In this document: piece by piece, positions 1 to 5,902 of the stretch
How positions within the stretch are numbered: position 1 is the stretch's first letter
Layout of the letters: each line of letters begins with the position of its first letter
Origin: CAZAYP01 sp964489425 [NCBI: uncultured Verrucomicrobiota bacterium]
GTDB lineage: Bacteria; Verrucomicrobiota; Kiritimatiellia; RZYC01
Length of the DNA: 5,932 nucleotides
Direction: 5' to 3'
Assembly: GCA_964489425.1 (NCBI GenBank)
Contig: CAZAYP010000148.1
Span: 1-5,932 of the forward strand
The notes under the pieces: model-generated
What the model was told of the DNA's origin: nothing
Databases searched by the model: none
Seen by the model: only the letters and a program-made list of their open reading frames with translations
Program-made: the position numbers and the translations under genes

Positions 1-3000
1 TGGGCGACCCATCCAAGGTGATAAACCCGCCAATCTGGCTCATCCATATCTGGTTTGAGGCCACCACCGCCACCGGGCGGGAGTTGGTGACCGCAAAAAT
101 ATTCGTCACCGAAGGCGCTGCCTGCCAATTCTGATTGCCCGCCTGCGCCCCGACCACGCTCACCAGGCCGGTGTTGACGAACGTCAGGATGTTGCCCGCG
201 CCCAGAGAGGCCGGCCCGGATGCCACCGCGAAACTGACTGGCAGGCCGCTGGACGCCGTGGCCGACAAGGTCCATCGGTTGGTTACGCATTGGTCGGGAA
301 TGGGCAAAAACGTGATGGTCTGTGCGGCCTGTGCAACCACCAGTGAATCGGTGGCCGCGCCAGCGTAGTTCATCGCTATCACAGACCCGATAACAGTGTA
401 GTTGCCGGCATTGGTTGGCGCCCACGCATACCCGTTATACGTGATGCTGACTGTCAGGCCGGCCGGCATGGTTGTCGCCGTAACATAACGCGCCGCGCCA
501 TTGTAAGACTGTGACAAGCCGGCCAGGTACACATTTGCCTGGGCCTTGCTGACCACAAGCGTTGCAGACGCAGTTCCATAGTATTCAATATCTTGAATGG
601 TTCCCGTTATTGCGTATGCTCCCGCCAACACCGGGGGCGTTGTACTCCCGTTGTATGTGATGGCCACCGCCAATCCTTCCGGAATCGTTGTCGCGGTCGC
701 GCTCTTGGGAGTACCGTCGTAAGTCTGCTGAAGATCGTTCAGCGTCAGTCCCGCCAATTTCTTCTCTACATTGAATCTGTTCGTCGTGGCGGCGGCGTTC
801 CAATTGGTGTTTCCGCCTTGCGTTGCTATAACAGATACCGCGCCGCTGCCATTAAAGGACAGATTGGTTCCACCCGTGATAACACCCATACCAAAACCAA
901 CCCCGAAGGATACCGGCAGCCCGCTGGATGCCGTTGCCGCCAAACCGATTTTGTTCGTGGTTAGCTGGTTGCCAATCGCAGGGAATACTATGGACTGGTT
1001 TGCCTTGCCCACCGCCAGGGTTCCCGTGACGCTTCCCTGGTAGACGACATCATCCACTATGCCAACCACGATGTAACTGCCAACATTCGCTGGTGCAGAT
1101 GGGCCACCATCGTACGTGATGTTCACCGGCAGTCCTGTGGGCGCGGTGATGGCCGACACACTCCGAGGTGTGCCGTCGTAGGTCTGGCTTAATCCCTGTA
1201 GCGTCACCAGTGCCGTGGCTTTTGTCACATTGAAAATGTTTGTAACCGGCCGCGCTGCATTCCAATTGTCATTCCCTTCCTGGCTGGCGCGGATGGCCAC
1301 GGTTCCAGTGGCTGTAAATGTCAAGTTCGTGCCCCCGGTGATGGATGCTGGTCCCGACTCCACCGCAAACCCCACTGGCAACCCGCTCGACGCTGAGGCT
1401 GCCAACCCCACTTTGCTTGTAATCGCTTGCGTGCCTATCGGCGGGAAAGTTATAGTCTGATCGCCTTTCTGCACGGAAAATCTGTTGGTGACAGGGGGAG
1501 CCGCATTCCAATTCTCGTCACCGGCCTGGGTTGCATTGATAGCCACGTCGCCGGATCCTGAGAACGATAAGTTGGTGCCCCCGCTGATAGATGCCGGCCC
1601 GGAGGCCACCTCGAACCCTACCGCCAATCCGCTGGACGCCGAGGCGGCAAGCCCAACTTTATTGTTGGGCATTTGGTTGCCTATGGCCGGAAAACTTATG
1701 GTTTGGTTGCCCCTTTGCACGGTCAGCGTGTTTACCCCAACCCCTTGATACACCGCATCATTGACTACGCCGGTCACGGCATAGGTGCCGACATTGGCGG
1801 GCGCGGTTCCCGCGCCATTATAGGTAATATCCACGGACAGCCCGGACGGAACGGTGATGGCCGTCACGGGGCGCTGGCTCCCGTTGTACGTCTGGACTAG
1901 ATCGACAAAAAACACATCAGCACTGGCCTTGGTCACTGCTACCTGATTCGTGACCGTCACGGCCGCATTCCAATTGGTGTTGCCCAGTTGCGACGCGGCC
2001 ACCGCCACGACACCAGCCCCAGTGAAACTCAGGTTGGTTCCGCCCGAAATTACCGCCGGACCCGACCGGACCGCAAACGATACAGCACGCCCACTCGATG
2101 CGGTTGCCGACAAGCCCACGGTATTTGTGGCCACCTTGGAAGCGATCGGCGGGAACGAAATCGTCTGGTTGGCGCGCGCCGCCGCTACGTATCCGATTGC
2201 CGTTTGCTCCCCGCACAGGTCATTGGCCGCTTTTGTGGCCGTGATGACCACAACGCCCGTGCCGGCCGTGATAGTCAGATTGGTTGACCCCACAAGTACG
2301 CCGGGCCCCGATATTATGCTATAACTCACCGCGCCCGTACCCAGTCCTGCCGAGGTCCATAACGCGTTTGTGGTCAGATATTCCTGTGGACTGGTTGGAT
2401 TGAGTTCGAGACGACCCGCCGCCTGCCGAATAATATGCTCCTGGCCGCCAACATAGATCTTCCCCGTTCTATTAGTGCCCTCATTGCCGGATACCAGGTA
2501 GGTCACGGTTCCCGAATTATAGCCGGACTGACCTTCGGTAATTGTGATCCAATTCTCTGAAGCCATGGCCTCCCAACTGGCGCCATCTGGGACAAGGACA
2601 TCCACGTTGGCGACGCCGCCCACAGCTGCAATATCGCTGTTACCCGGCTCAATACTGGCCGTGTAGCCCATTTGGTTAACAACGTGGTTCTTCCCGGCAA
2701 TTTCGATAACTCCGAGGCGCTGAACCATCGGGAAAGCATACGTGTTGACAATGTAAATAACAGCGCCGTTGCCCGTGTTGGTGCGCCCGGAATGTATAGT
2801 AATCCAGTCGTTGGTTTCTTTCGTCTCCCACCACGCAGCGCCCTCTGTGGTGACATTTACAGTCCAGCTTCCGCCATCGGTACTAAAATTGTGCATATCC
2901 GAATCCAATTGCGACCAGTGGCCACTTTGGACTACAGTGAACTGCCGCCCGGCAATAGCCACTACCCCGGTGCGTGTATACACCGTGCCGTTCTCCGCCA

Positions 3001-4171
3001 CCGAGTAAATGGCCGACCCGCTTCCCGACCCGCTGGATCCCGATAAAATCGAGATCCAACCCGCCTGGCTCACGGCAGTCCAGGAAACTCCTGGTGATGT
3101 GCTTACCGTTATGGTTCCCGTGGCACCCGACCAGCTAAACCATGAATTACTGGGAAACACCTCCGCATTATATCCGGTTTGGGTCACAGTATGCGCCTTG
3201 TCACCAATGCGTATATAACCGATCCGAGCATCTGCGCTTGTATTGGCGGAAACACAATATGCTACGCTTCCATCACCAACGCCCGTCTCTGTTCCTGGCG
3301 TTATCGTTATAAACGGCTCTAAACAGTATGCCATCCAATAATTTGTCGCTGTGATAGATATCGTTTTACAGTCTGCCTCCTTGGCGAACTGTCGAGACGT
3401 CGGGCTGATGCTTAATACATTATTCGTTACCGGCATCGACTCTCTGAACAATTGCCACACCTCATTCGACGAAAGCGCGCGATTATATATTCTGATATCA
3501 TCAAGCAAGCCATTTAGCCATCGTCGCGTTCCATTCAACGAGCCAAGATATAAAATGTTATTGATCTGTCCGAACTCTTGCCCTGTTCTAGTGCTTTCGC
3601 ACACTCCATCAACATAAAGCGCCCTGTTGCCATTCGCTTCGCTAGTAATGACCAAGTGATACCATTTGTTGGTGTCGAAATTGTCCATCGGCCTTGAATC
3701 AATTCTAACATATCCTGTTACACCCCAAGAATAAAAGCGCATGCGACTAGATTCATTGTAACGCTCGAGAAAGGTAACCGGTGCGCATTCATTTGCGCCA
3801 ACAGCGCCGCCCTGACACGCGAGCACTGCGATGTCGTCATTAAGCACGCCATTAGAATATACCAAGGTTCTAAACCAGATAGACCAAGTAAATGGATTTG
3901 ACGACGACAGACGTCTGTTGAGTGACATATAATCATTTGCCCCATCAAATAAATACGCATTCCCCGTGCGCCAGAAACGATCGCTCGCGAGTGTTGCGCC
4001 AAAGACTGTTAAGTTGTTCCCATTGCCGCTTTCGTCGTTTGCGTTTCCATTGAATGGATAGTAAGCAACCAGGCCGTCTGTAAGGCCAAGGCTGGCGTGC
4101 CTATTTTCTACGCCATACACATTCAGAGCAACAAGGACTAACCCACAAATAATCGCTATCATCTGCTTCAT
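1..4171 (-). CDS. Giant secreted LamG/BACON/MBG-repeat surface protein (5' 1390 codons, C-terminus outside window)
   Basis: The frame stays open from ATG at 4171 to the window edge. Residues 1-20 form a signal peptide: K2, a hydrophobic core at 4-16, and a likely cut after VYG (20). Residues 33-245 resemble a LamG/concanavalin-A-like domain, with GLVAYYPFNGNANDESGNG at 33-51, AYLFDGANDY at 72-81, WYHLVIT at 170-176, LYVDGV at 185-190 and LLDDIRIYNRALSSNEVWQL at 222-241. Four BACON-like repeats follow (251-586), then Ig-like and MBG-type repeats (587-1364). From 1365 a new, possibly PKD-like, domain begins (ITLDGSP at 1384-1390). No catalytic motif is visible, so binding or adhesion outside the cell is inferred. 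The start is chosen because it gives the signal peptide and has AAAGAAG 8 nt upstream. The LamG DNA is clearly more AT-rich than the repeat DNA. The anchoring or secretion domain is not in view. Confidence 0.93.
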   Translation of the reverse strand, partial: MKQMIAIICGLVLVALNVYGVENRHASLGLTDGLVAYYPFNGNANDESGNGNNLTVFGATLASDRFWRTGNAYLFDGANDYMSLNRRLSSSNPFTWSIWFRTLVYSNGVLNDDIAVLACQGGAVGANECAPVTFLERYNESSRMRFYSWGVTGYVRIDSRPMDNFDTNKWYHLVITSEANGNRALYVDGVCESTRTGQEFGQINNILYLGSLNGTRRWLNGLLDDIRIYNRALSSNEVWQLFRESMPVTNNVLSISPTSRQFAKEADCKTISITATNYWMAYCLEPFITITPGTETGVGDGSVAYCVSANTSADARIGYIRIGDKAHTVTQTGYNAEVFPSNSWFSWSGATGTITVSTSPGVSWTAVSQAGWISILSGSSGSGSGSAIYSVAENGTVYTRTGVVAIAGRQFTVVQSGHWSQLDSDMHNFSTDGGSWTVNVTTEGAAWWETKETNDWITIHSGRTNTGNGAVIYIVNTYAFPMVQRLGVIEIAGKNHVVNQMGYTASIEPGNSDIAAVGGVANVDVLVPDGASWEAMASENWITITEGQSGYNSGTVTYLVSGNEGTNRTGKIYVGGQEHIIRQAAGRLELNPTSPQEYLTTNALWTSAGLGTGAVSYSIISGPGVLVGSTNLTITAGTGVVVITATKAANDLCGEQTAIGYVAAARANQTISFPPIASKVATNTVGLSATASSGRAVSFAVRSGPAVISGGTNLSFTGAGVVAVAASQLGNTNWNAAVTVTNQVAVTKASADVFFVDLVQTYNGSQRPVTAITVPSGLSVDITYNGAGTAPANVGTYAVTGVVNDAVYQGVGVNTLTVQRGNQTISFPAIGNQMPNNKVGLAASASSGLAVGFEVASGPASISGGTNLSFSGSGDVAINATQAGDENWNAAPPVTNRFSVQKGDQTITFPPIGTQAITSKVGLAASASSGLPVGFAVESGPASITGGTNLTFTATGTVAIRASQEGNDNWNAARPVTNIFNVTKATALVTLQGLSQTYDGTPRSVSAITAPTGLPVNITYDGGPSAPANVGSYIVVGIVDDVVYQGSVTGTLAVGKANQSIVFPAIGNQLTTNKIGLAATASSGLPVSFGVGFGMGVITGGTNLSFNGSGAVSVIATQGGNTNWNAAATTNRFNVEKKLAGLTLNDLQQTYDGTPKSATATTIPEGLAVAITYNGSTTPPVLAGAYAITGTIQDIEYYGTASATLVVSKAQANVYLAGLSQSYNGAARYVTATTMPAGLTVSITYNGYAWAPTNAGNYTVIGSVIAMNYAGAATDSLVVAQAAQTITFLPIPDQCVTNRWTLSATASSGLPVSFAVASGPASLGAGNILTFVNTGLVSVVGAQAGNQNWQAAPSVTNIFAVTNSRPVAVVASNQIWMSQIGGFITLDGSP
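80..2413 (-). repeat. Alternating 82-aa Ig-like (A) and 72-aa MBG-type (M) repeats inside the giant protein
   Basis: After a degenerate A-like unit (residues 587-667), nine clear units follow: A1 668-749, M1 750-821, A2 822-903, A3 904-985, M2 986-1057, A4 1058-1138, M3 1139-1210, M4 1211-1282 and A5 1283-1364. A units start (N/D/A)QTI(S/T)FP and have a SATASSGLPVSF-like strand, SGPASIxGGTNL, NWNAA and a closing VTNxFxVxKA. M units have a Q-(T/S)-Y-(D/N)-G core, then P-x-G-L, (I/V)-x-ITY-(N/D)-G, a G-x-Y strand and a closing LxVxKA. This M pattern fits the MBG (YGX-type) family of bacterial surface proteins. A2 and A3 are about two-thirds identical. Lengths are constant to within one residue: A4 is 81 and also replaces the usual SGPAS turn with GFGMG. 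Such arrays usually form extended stalks. Confidence 0.85.
2414..3421 (-). repeat. Four tandem BACON-like beta-sandwich repeats inside the giant protein
   Basis: Residues 251-333, 334-417, 418-502 and 503-586 are four units of 83-85 residues. Units 2-4 share a central W-I-(T/S)-I strand (GWISI 371-375, DWITI 455-459, NWITI 540-544), then a Gly/Ser-rich turn and a Y-x-V strand. All four share an R-x-G-x-(I/V) strand or a close variant and a closing Q-x-G or similar (TQTG 330-333, VQSG 414-417, NQMG 499-502, RQAAG 582-586). This matches the BACON family, described from Bacteroidetes carbohydrate-active proteins and thought to bind mucin or glycans. Unit 1 is divergent: it lacks the W-I-x-I strand and has cysteines 269, 283 and 306, absent from the other units. 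Unit 2 carries an SGSSGSGSGS stretch at 377-386 in the turn. The family assignment comes from motif reading only. Confidence 0.75.
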
Positions 4172-4179
4172 GTGATATA

Positions 4180-4186
4180 CTTCTTT
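4180..4186 (-). promoter_or_regulatory. Weak ribosome binding site of the giant gene
   Basis: AAAGAAG on the minus strand ends 8 nt before ATG 4171, between the terminator T-run and the start codon. It is a partial Shine-Dalgarno match and supports ATG 4171 over the GTG codons further upstream in the same open frame, which would bury the signal peptide. Confidence 0.5.
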
Positions 4187-4194
4187 CTGAGCAT

Positions 4195-4227
4195 AAAAAA
4201 ACGAGCGCGGACTTCCGTCCACGCTCG
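4195..4227 (-). terminator. Intrinsic terminator upstream of the giant gene
   Basis: On the minus strand, CGAGCGTGGAC (4227-4217) pairs with GTCCGCGCTCG (4212-4202) around a GGAA loop. That gives an 11-bp stem with one U-G pair, followed by seven T (4201-4195). GGAA fits the stable GNRA tetraloop class. The terminator lies 24 nt before the ATG of the giant gene and about 250 nt after the vapC-like stop, all on one strand. It could end the toxin-antitoxin transcript, or act as the off-state hairpin of an attenuated leader. Its 5' arm shares 4222-4227 with the closing stem of the upstream hairpin. Confidence 0.75.
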
Positions 4228-4339
4228 ATCTAGGGCCGCCAAGCCCCACTCATGAACATGAACTATGAAGCCGCGCCCGAGGGGCGCGACGATCACAGTT
4301 TCGTTCATGAGTGAAAACTTTGGCGGTTTAGATCGAACG
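4222..4339 (-). promoter_or_regulatory. Structured RNA leader (candidate riboswitch-like attenuator or other cis-acting RNA)
   Basis: Read on the minus strand, five nested stems form one long rod: P1 4339-4329 with 4232-4222 (11 bp), P2 4326-4320 with 4242-4236 (7 bp, CCGCCAA/TTGGCGG), P3 4313-4303 with 4257-4247 (11 bp, CACTCATGAAC/GTTCATGAGTG), P4 4300-4293 with 4268-4261 (8 bp) and P5 4288-4282 with 4278-4272 (7 bp, CTC loop). Short, mostly purine- or C-rich internal loops separate them. The imperfect pairs in P1, P4 and the terminator are G-U on the minus strand but A-C on the plus strand, so RNA is made from the minus strand. P1 and the terminator both use 4222-4227 and cannot both form fully. 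P1 would therefore act as an antiterminator. I recognise no known riboswitch class. A small palindromic mobile element or a 3' structure of the upstream operon are alternatives. Confidence 0.6.
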
Positions 4340-4478
4340 AATACCGCGACAACGCAAAACTTATTCAGATGTCAAATCAGGCGATAGTCAGCTCCTGTTT
4401 TGGCACGCGACGGATTCCGGCCGCACGGCGGATTTAAAACGTAGCGGCCATGCGCAATCCTGCTTTTTCGCATTAAAT

Positions 4479-4913
4479 TCATGGCATGATCACGTCCCAT
4501 CCCGCGGCCTTGGCGGCCTCGGCCTGGATTGAATCTGCGGTTGCGAACGCCCAATCGGGTTCCGCCACCAATGAGTATCCAGCCAGATGCAAGGCATCAA
4601 GCGTTCGCAATCCAATCGATTTGCCGTATTCACGCAGCAATCGTTCGGCCTCCTGTAGCAGTGGCGGGGACAATGGCGCAACATGAAACGCGGCCAACTG
4701 CTCATCAAATGCCTGGAGCGAAAATCGCAGGCAGGTGTCGTCGATCTCCTGTTTGCGGTATCGGCGCAACAGGGCGCTGGTGAATTCGAGGCGCGCCAGT
4801 TCCAGTATCCAAACGTGGCCGGCATTTTCGCTCCAAAGTGCAAGCACGCGGGGCGATCCTGTTTCCTCATGGAACAGCTTCACCAAAACCGACGTATCGA
4901 AAAACAAGTTCAC
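4479..4913 (-). CDS. vapC: VapC-type PIN-domain ribonuclease toxin
   Basis: This 144-residue protein has the usual length of a VapC toxin. VapC toxins are Mg-dependent endoribonucleases that cut tRNA or rRNA when freed from their antitoxin. The PIN acidic residues are all present: D6 in LFFDTSVLVKLF (3-14), E43 in LARLEFTSALLRR (39-51), D106 in LRTLDALHLAGY (102-113) and D127 in FATADS (123-128). It therefore looks intact and active. Translation starts at GTG 4913, overlapping the antitoxin stop as GTGA, with no Shine-Dalgarno of its own, so it is probably translationally coupled to the antitoxin. The start is fixed by the canonical N-terminal strand leading to D6. The cellular target cannot be read from the sequence. 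Confidence 0.94.
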   Translation of the reverse strand: MNLFFDTSVLVKLFHEETGSPRVLALWSENAGHVWILELARLEFTSALLRRYRKQEIDDTCLRFSLQAFDEQLAAFHVAPLSPPLLQEAERLLREYGKSIGLRTLDALHLAGYSLVAEPDWAFATADSIQAEAAKAAGWDVIMP

Positions 4914-5131
4914 AGGCGATCGGCACGCAGTTCCATGATGTCGTCGCTCAAGTTCCCAGTGCAGCCTCTAAGGTATTCGCGCGCCTTCAGGAAACTCTGG
5001 GCGGAAGCCGTCTGTCGGCTGGCGGCGCTTTGGGGCGTATGTTCCAAGTGGATTGCCACATTGTATATGGCCAGCATTTGTTCAGGCTCCAACCCCTCAA
5101 TCACATCCGCTATCATTTGTTTCAGTTTCAT
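4910..5131 (-). CDS. VapB-like antitoxin partner of the PIN toxin
   Basis: A 73-residue protein lies directly upstream of the PIN toxin and overlaps it by 4 nt, the usual antitoxin-toxin order. With ATG 5131 it begins MKLKQMIADVIEGLEPEQML, an amphipathic helical stretch. The C-terminal part (AREYLRGCTGNLSDDIMELR, 50-69, ending ADRL) resembles the short tail of small VapC-associated antitoxins that ends in an acidic helix and an R-x-x-RL-like motif. That tail is likely to wrap the toxin. GTG 5137 is an alternative start (75 residues, GTGA overlap with the gene before). ATG 5131 is preferred because GGAG sits 5 nt before it, while the same GGAG runs into the GTG. No classical AbrB, RHH or Phd motif is obvious, so how it binds DNA is unclear. 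Confidence 0.82.
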   Translation of the reverse strand: MKLKQMIADVIEGLEPEQMLAIYNVAIHLEHTPQSAASRQTASAQSFLKAREYLRGCTGNLSDDIMELRADRL

Positions 5132-5133
5132 AT

Positions 5134-5370
5134 TCACTCCGCCGGCATACCCCAGTTGCCGGATTTAATCAGTCGGGATTTCATGGCGCGATCCATGGGG
5201 ACAAAGCCCTGCTCACGCAATAGCTGGGTGATGCGTTTTTCCTCGGTCAACCCGCTTACACGGATTGTCCGGCCAGAACGCGGGCGTTTACTGGTTGAAG
5301 CCCTGTGTGTTGGCGGCGTCCGCGTGGATGGACGCGGTTTGCTTCTGGGTCTGGCTGACATAGTTTTCAT
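5134..5370 (-). CDS. Small basic protein of unknown function, first gene of the toxin-antitoxin operon
   Basis: I do not recognise this protein. From ATG 5370 it has 78 residues. The first 36 are rich in Arg, Lys, Pro, Ser and Thr and look disordered and strongly positive. The rest (TIRVSGLTEEKRITQLLREQ, 36-55, then GFVPMDRAMKSRLIKSGNWG) looks folded and partly helical. ATG 5370 is chosen because GGGAG lies 4 nt upstream. An in-frame ATG at 5475 would give 113 residues, but it overlaps a candidate -10 box and adds a stretch read from an intergenic repeat phrase (GGCACGCAAAGGC). The stop is 2 nt before the antitoxin ATG, so the genes are probably co-transcribed. It could be a DNA- or RNA-binding regulator or a second antitoxin component; this is inference from charge and position. 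Confidence 0.55.
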   Translation of the reverse strand: MKTMSARPRSKPRPSTRTPPTHRASTSKRPRSGRTIRVSGLTEEKRITQLLREQGFVPMDRAMKSRLIKSGNWGMPAE

Positions 5371-5473
5371 CGTTCTCCCAACATACCCACCCCGGCCTGC
5401 GGCCACCCTGCTTGAAGGAGGGGCGCCTTTTTTCGCTATGCCTTTGCGTGCCTCTGTGGCTGGTGTCCTGTTC

Positions 5474-5504
5474 ATTCTATCACACTATCTGCCCTGTTTG
5501 TCTA
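5474..5504 (-). promoter_or_regulatory. Candidate promoter of the three-gene toxin-antitoxin operon
   Basis: On the minus strand, TAGACA (5504-5499) and TAGAAT (5479-5474) each match the -35 and -10 consensus at five of six positions, with a long 19-nt spacer. Transcription would start near 5466, after ATG 5475 and before ATG 5370, in agreement with the shorter first gene. A second option slightly upstream is TTGACG at 5541-5536 with TAGGGT at 5518-5513 (17-nt spacer), with a weaker -10. Confidence 0.35.
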
Positions 5505-5529
5505 TGTACCACACCCTACCCCGCTTCCA

Positions 5530-5546
5530 GACCATCGTCAATGGTC
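5530..5546. promoter_or_regulatory. Candidate operator: GACCAT-N5-ATGGTC inverted repeat
   Basis: GACCAT (5530-5535) and ATGGTC (5541-5546) are perfect 6-bp arms around CGTCA. The right part overlaps the TTGACG box of the alternative upstream promoter. Toxin-antitoxin operons are commonly repressed by their own complex binding palindromes at the promoter, so this is a plausible site. Short palindromes also arise by chance. Confidence 0.3.
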
Positions 5547-5556
5547 GGCATGGTAC

Positions 5557-5573
5557 AAAAATGACTCGTTTTT
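5557..5573. promoter_or_regulatory. AT-rich palindrome upstream of the toxin-antitoxin operon
   Basis: AAAAATGACTCGTTTTT has five A and five T as outer arms and a near-symmetric centre. It may be a second protein-binding site, or a transcription-stopping hairpin for anything entering from the right. The stem is too short and AT-rich for a strong terminator. Confidence 0.2.
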
Positions 5574-5618
5574 GAAGCATGGACGCGCGGGAGCGGTCTG
5601 GATATTTTCATCGCCGCC

Positions 5619-5653
5619 GCCGTTGGGCCGCCAGTTTCCGCGTCTTCTTCGCG
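5619..5653 (+). repeat. 35-bp direct repeat, copy 1
   Basis: This copy matches 5868-5902 at 32 of 35 positions. Both contain GCCGTTGGGCC, CCAGTTTCCGC and TTCTTCGCG. The two copies flank the large inverted repeat, 214 nt apart. They may be one more kind of dispersed repeat or the edges of a small element. They are too long for a typical target-site duplication. Confidence 0.7.
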
Positions 5654-5670
5654 CCTTTTGAATAAATTTG

Positions 5671-5763
5671 AACCACGGATGTACGCGGATTAACACGGAT
5701 TTTCAGGGGGATCCGAGACCTGCACCGAGTCACATCCGTGTCCATCCGTGTCCATCTGTGGTT
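5671..5763. repeat. Imperfect inverted repeat of ACACGGAT-type units (dispersed intergenic repeat phrase)
   Basis: The left arm (5671-5700) and the reverse complement of the right arm (5734-5763) match at 25 of 30 positions; the spacer is 33 nt. Each arm is itself a short tandem of about three units of the form ACxCGGAT with two variable bases between them. Similar phrases are familiar from intergenic DNA of Verrucomicrobiota, Planctomycetota and related genomes, often in many copies; this is recall, not a search. No reading frame here looks like a protein. Confidence 0.75.
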
Positions 5764-5867
5764 GTTTCTCTTCTTCTATTCAGACCCGTTTGTTGACGCC
5801 GCGGCAACCACGTGGCGCATGGCGATACAGGTCAATCCAGCCGAAATATTTCCCGCCGAGGCGCCAA

Positions 5868-5902
5868 GCCGTTGGGCCCCCAGTTTCCGCTTTTTCTTCG
5901 CG
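5868..5902 (+). repeat. 35-bp direct repeat, copy 2
   Basis: This is the partner of 5619-5653 with three substitutions. It is followed at once by a doubled CTTGGC-type phrase (ATCTTGGC, ATCTTGGCG at 5903-5919), another pattern that recurs in intergenic DNA of this kind of genome. Confidence 0.7.

Noticed and set aside
1950-2324. Plus-strand frames of about 80-125 codons across the repeat stalk
   Set aside because: They are mirror frames of the repeats; similar shadow peptides recur once per A unit because the sense repeats do.
2503-2856. A 117-codon minus-strand frame inside the giant gene
   Set aside because: It is in a different frame from the continuous domain-bearing frame and shows no family features.
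4222-4339. Known riboswitch classes (c-di-GMP, fluoride, cobalamin, SAM, TPP)
   Set aside because: None of their conserved loops or boxes is visible; the fold is one long rod with short internal loops.
4370-4375. A perfect TTGACA on the minus strand as the -35 of a leader promoter
   Set aside because: The -10 position at 17 nt reads TTGTCG, and no acceptable box is found at 15-19 nt, so a promoter is not supported.
4683-5168. A 161-codon plus-strand open frame
   Set aside because: It is antisense to the VapC-like toxin and antitoxin, with no domain or ribosome binding site.
4838-5575. A 245-codon plus-strand open frame across the toxin-antitoxin operon
   Set aside because: It lies antisense to three genes with good motifs and overlaps, has no recognisable domain, and its composition fits a shadow frame of GC-rich DNA.
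5671-5763. A CRISPR array or tRNA-like fold
   Set aside because: Unit spacing is only about 10 nt, there are no spacers of constant length, and no acceptor or anticodon arms.
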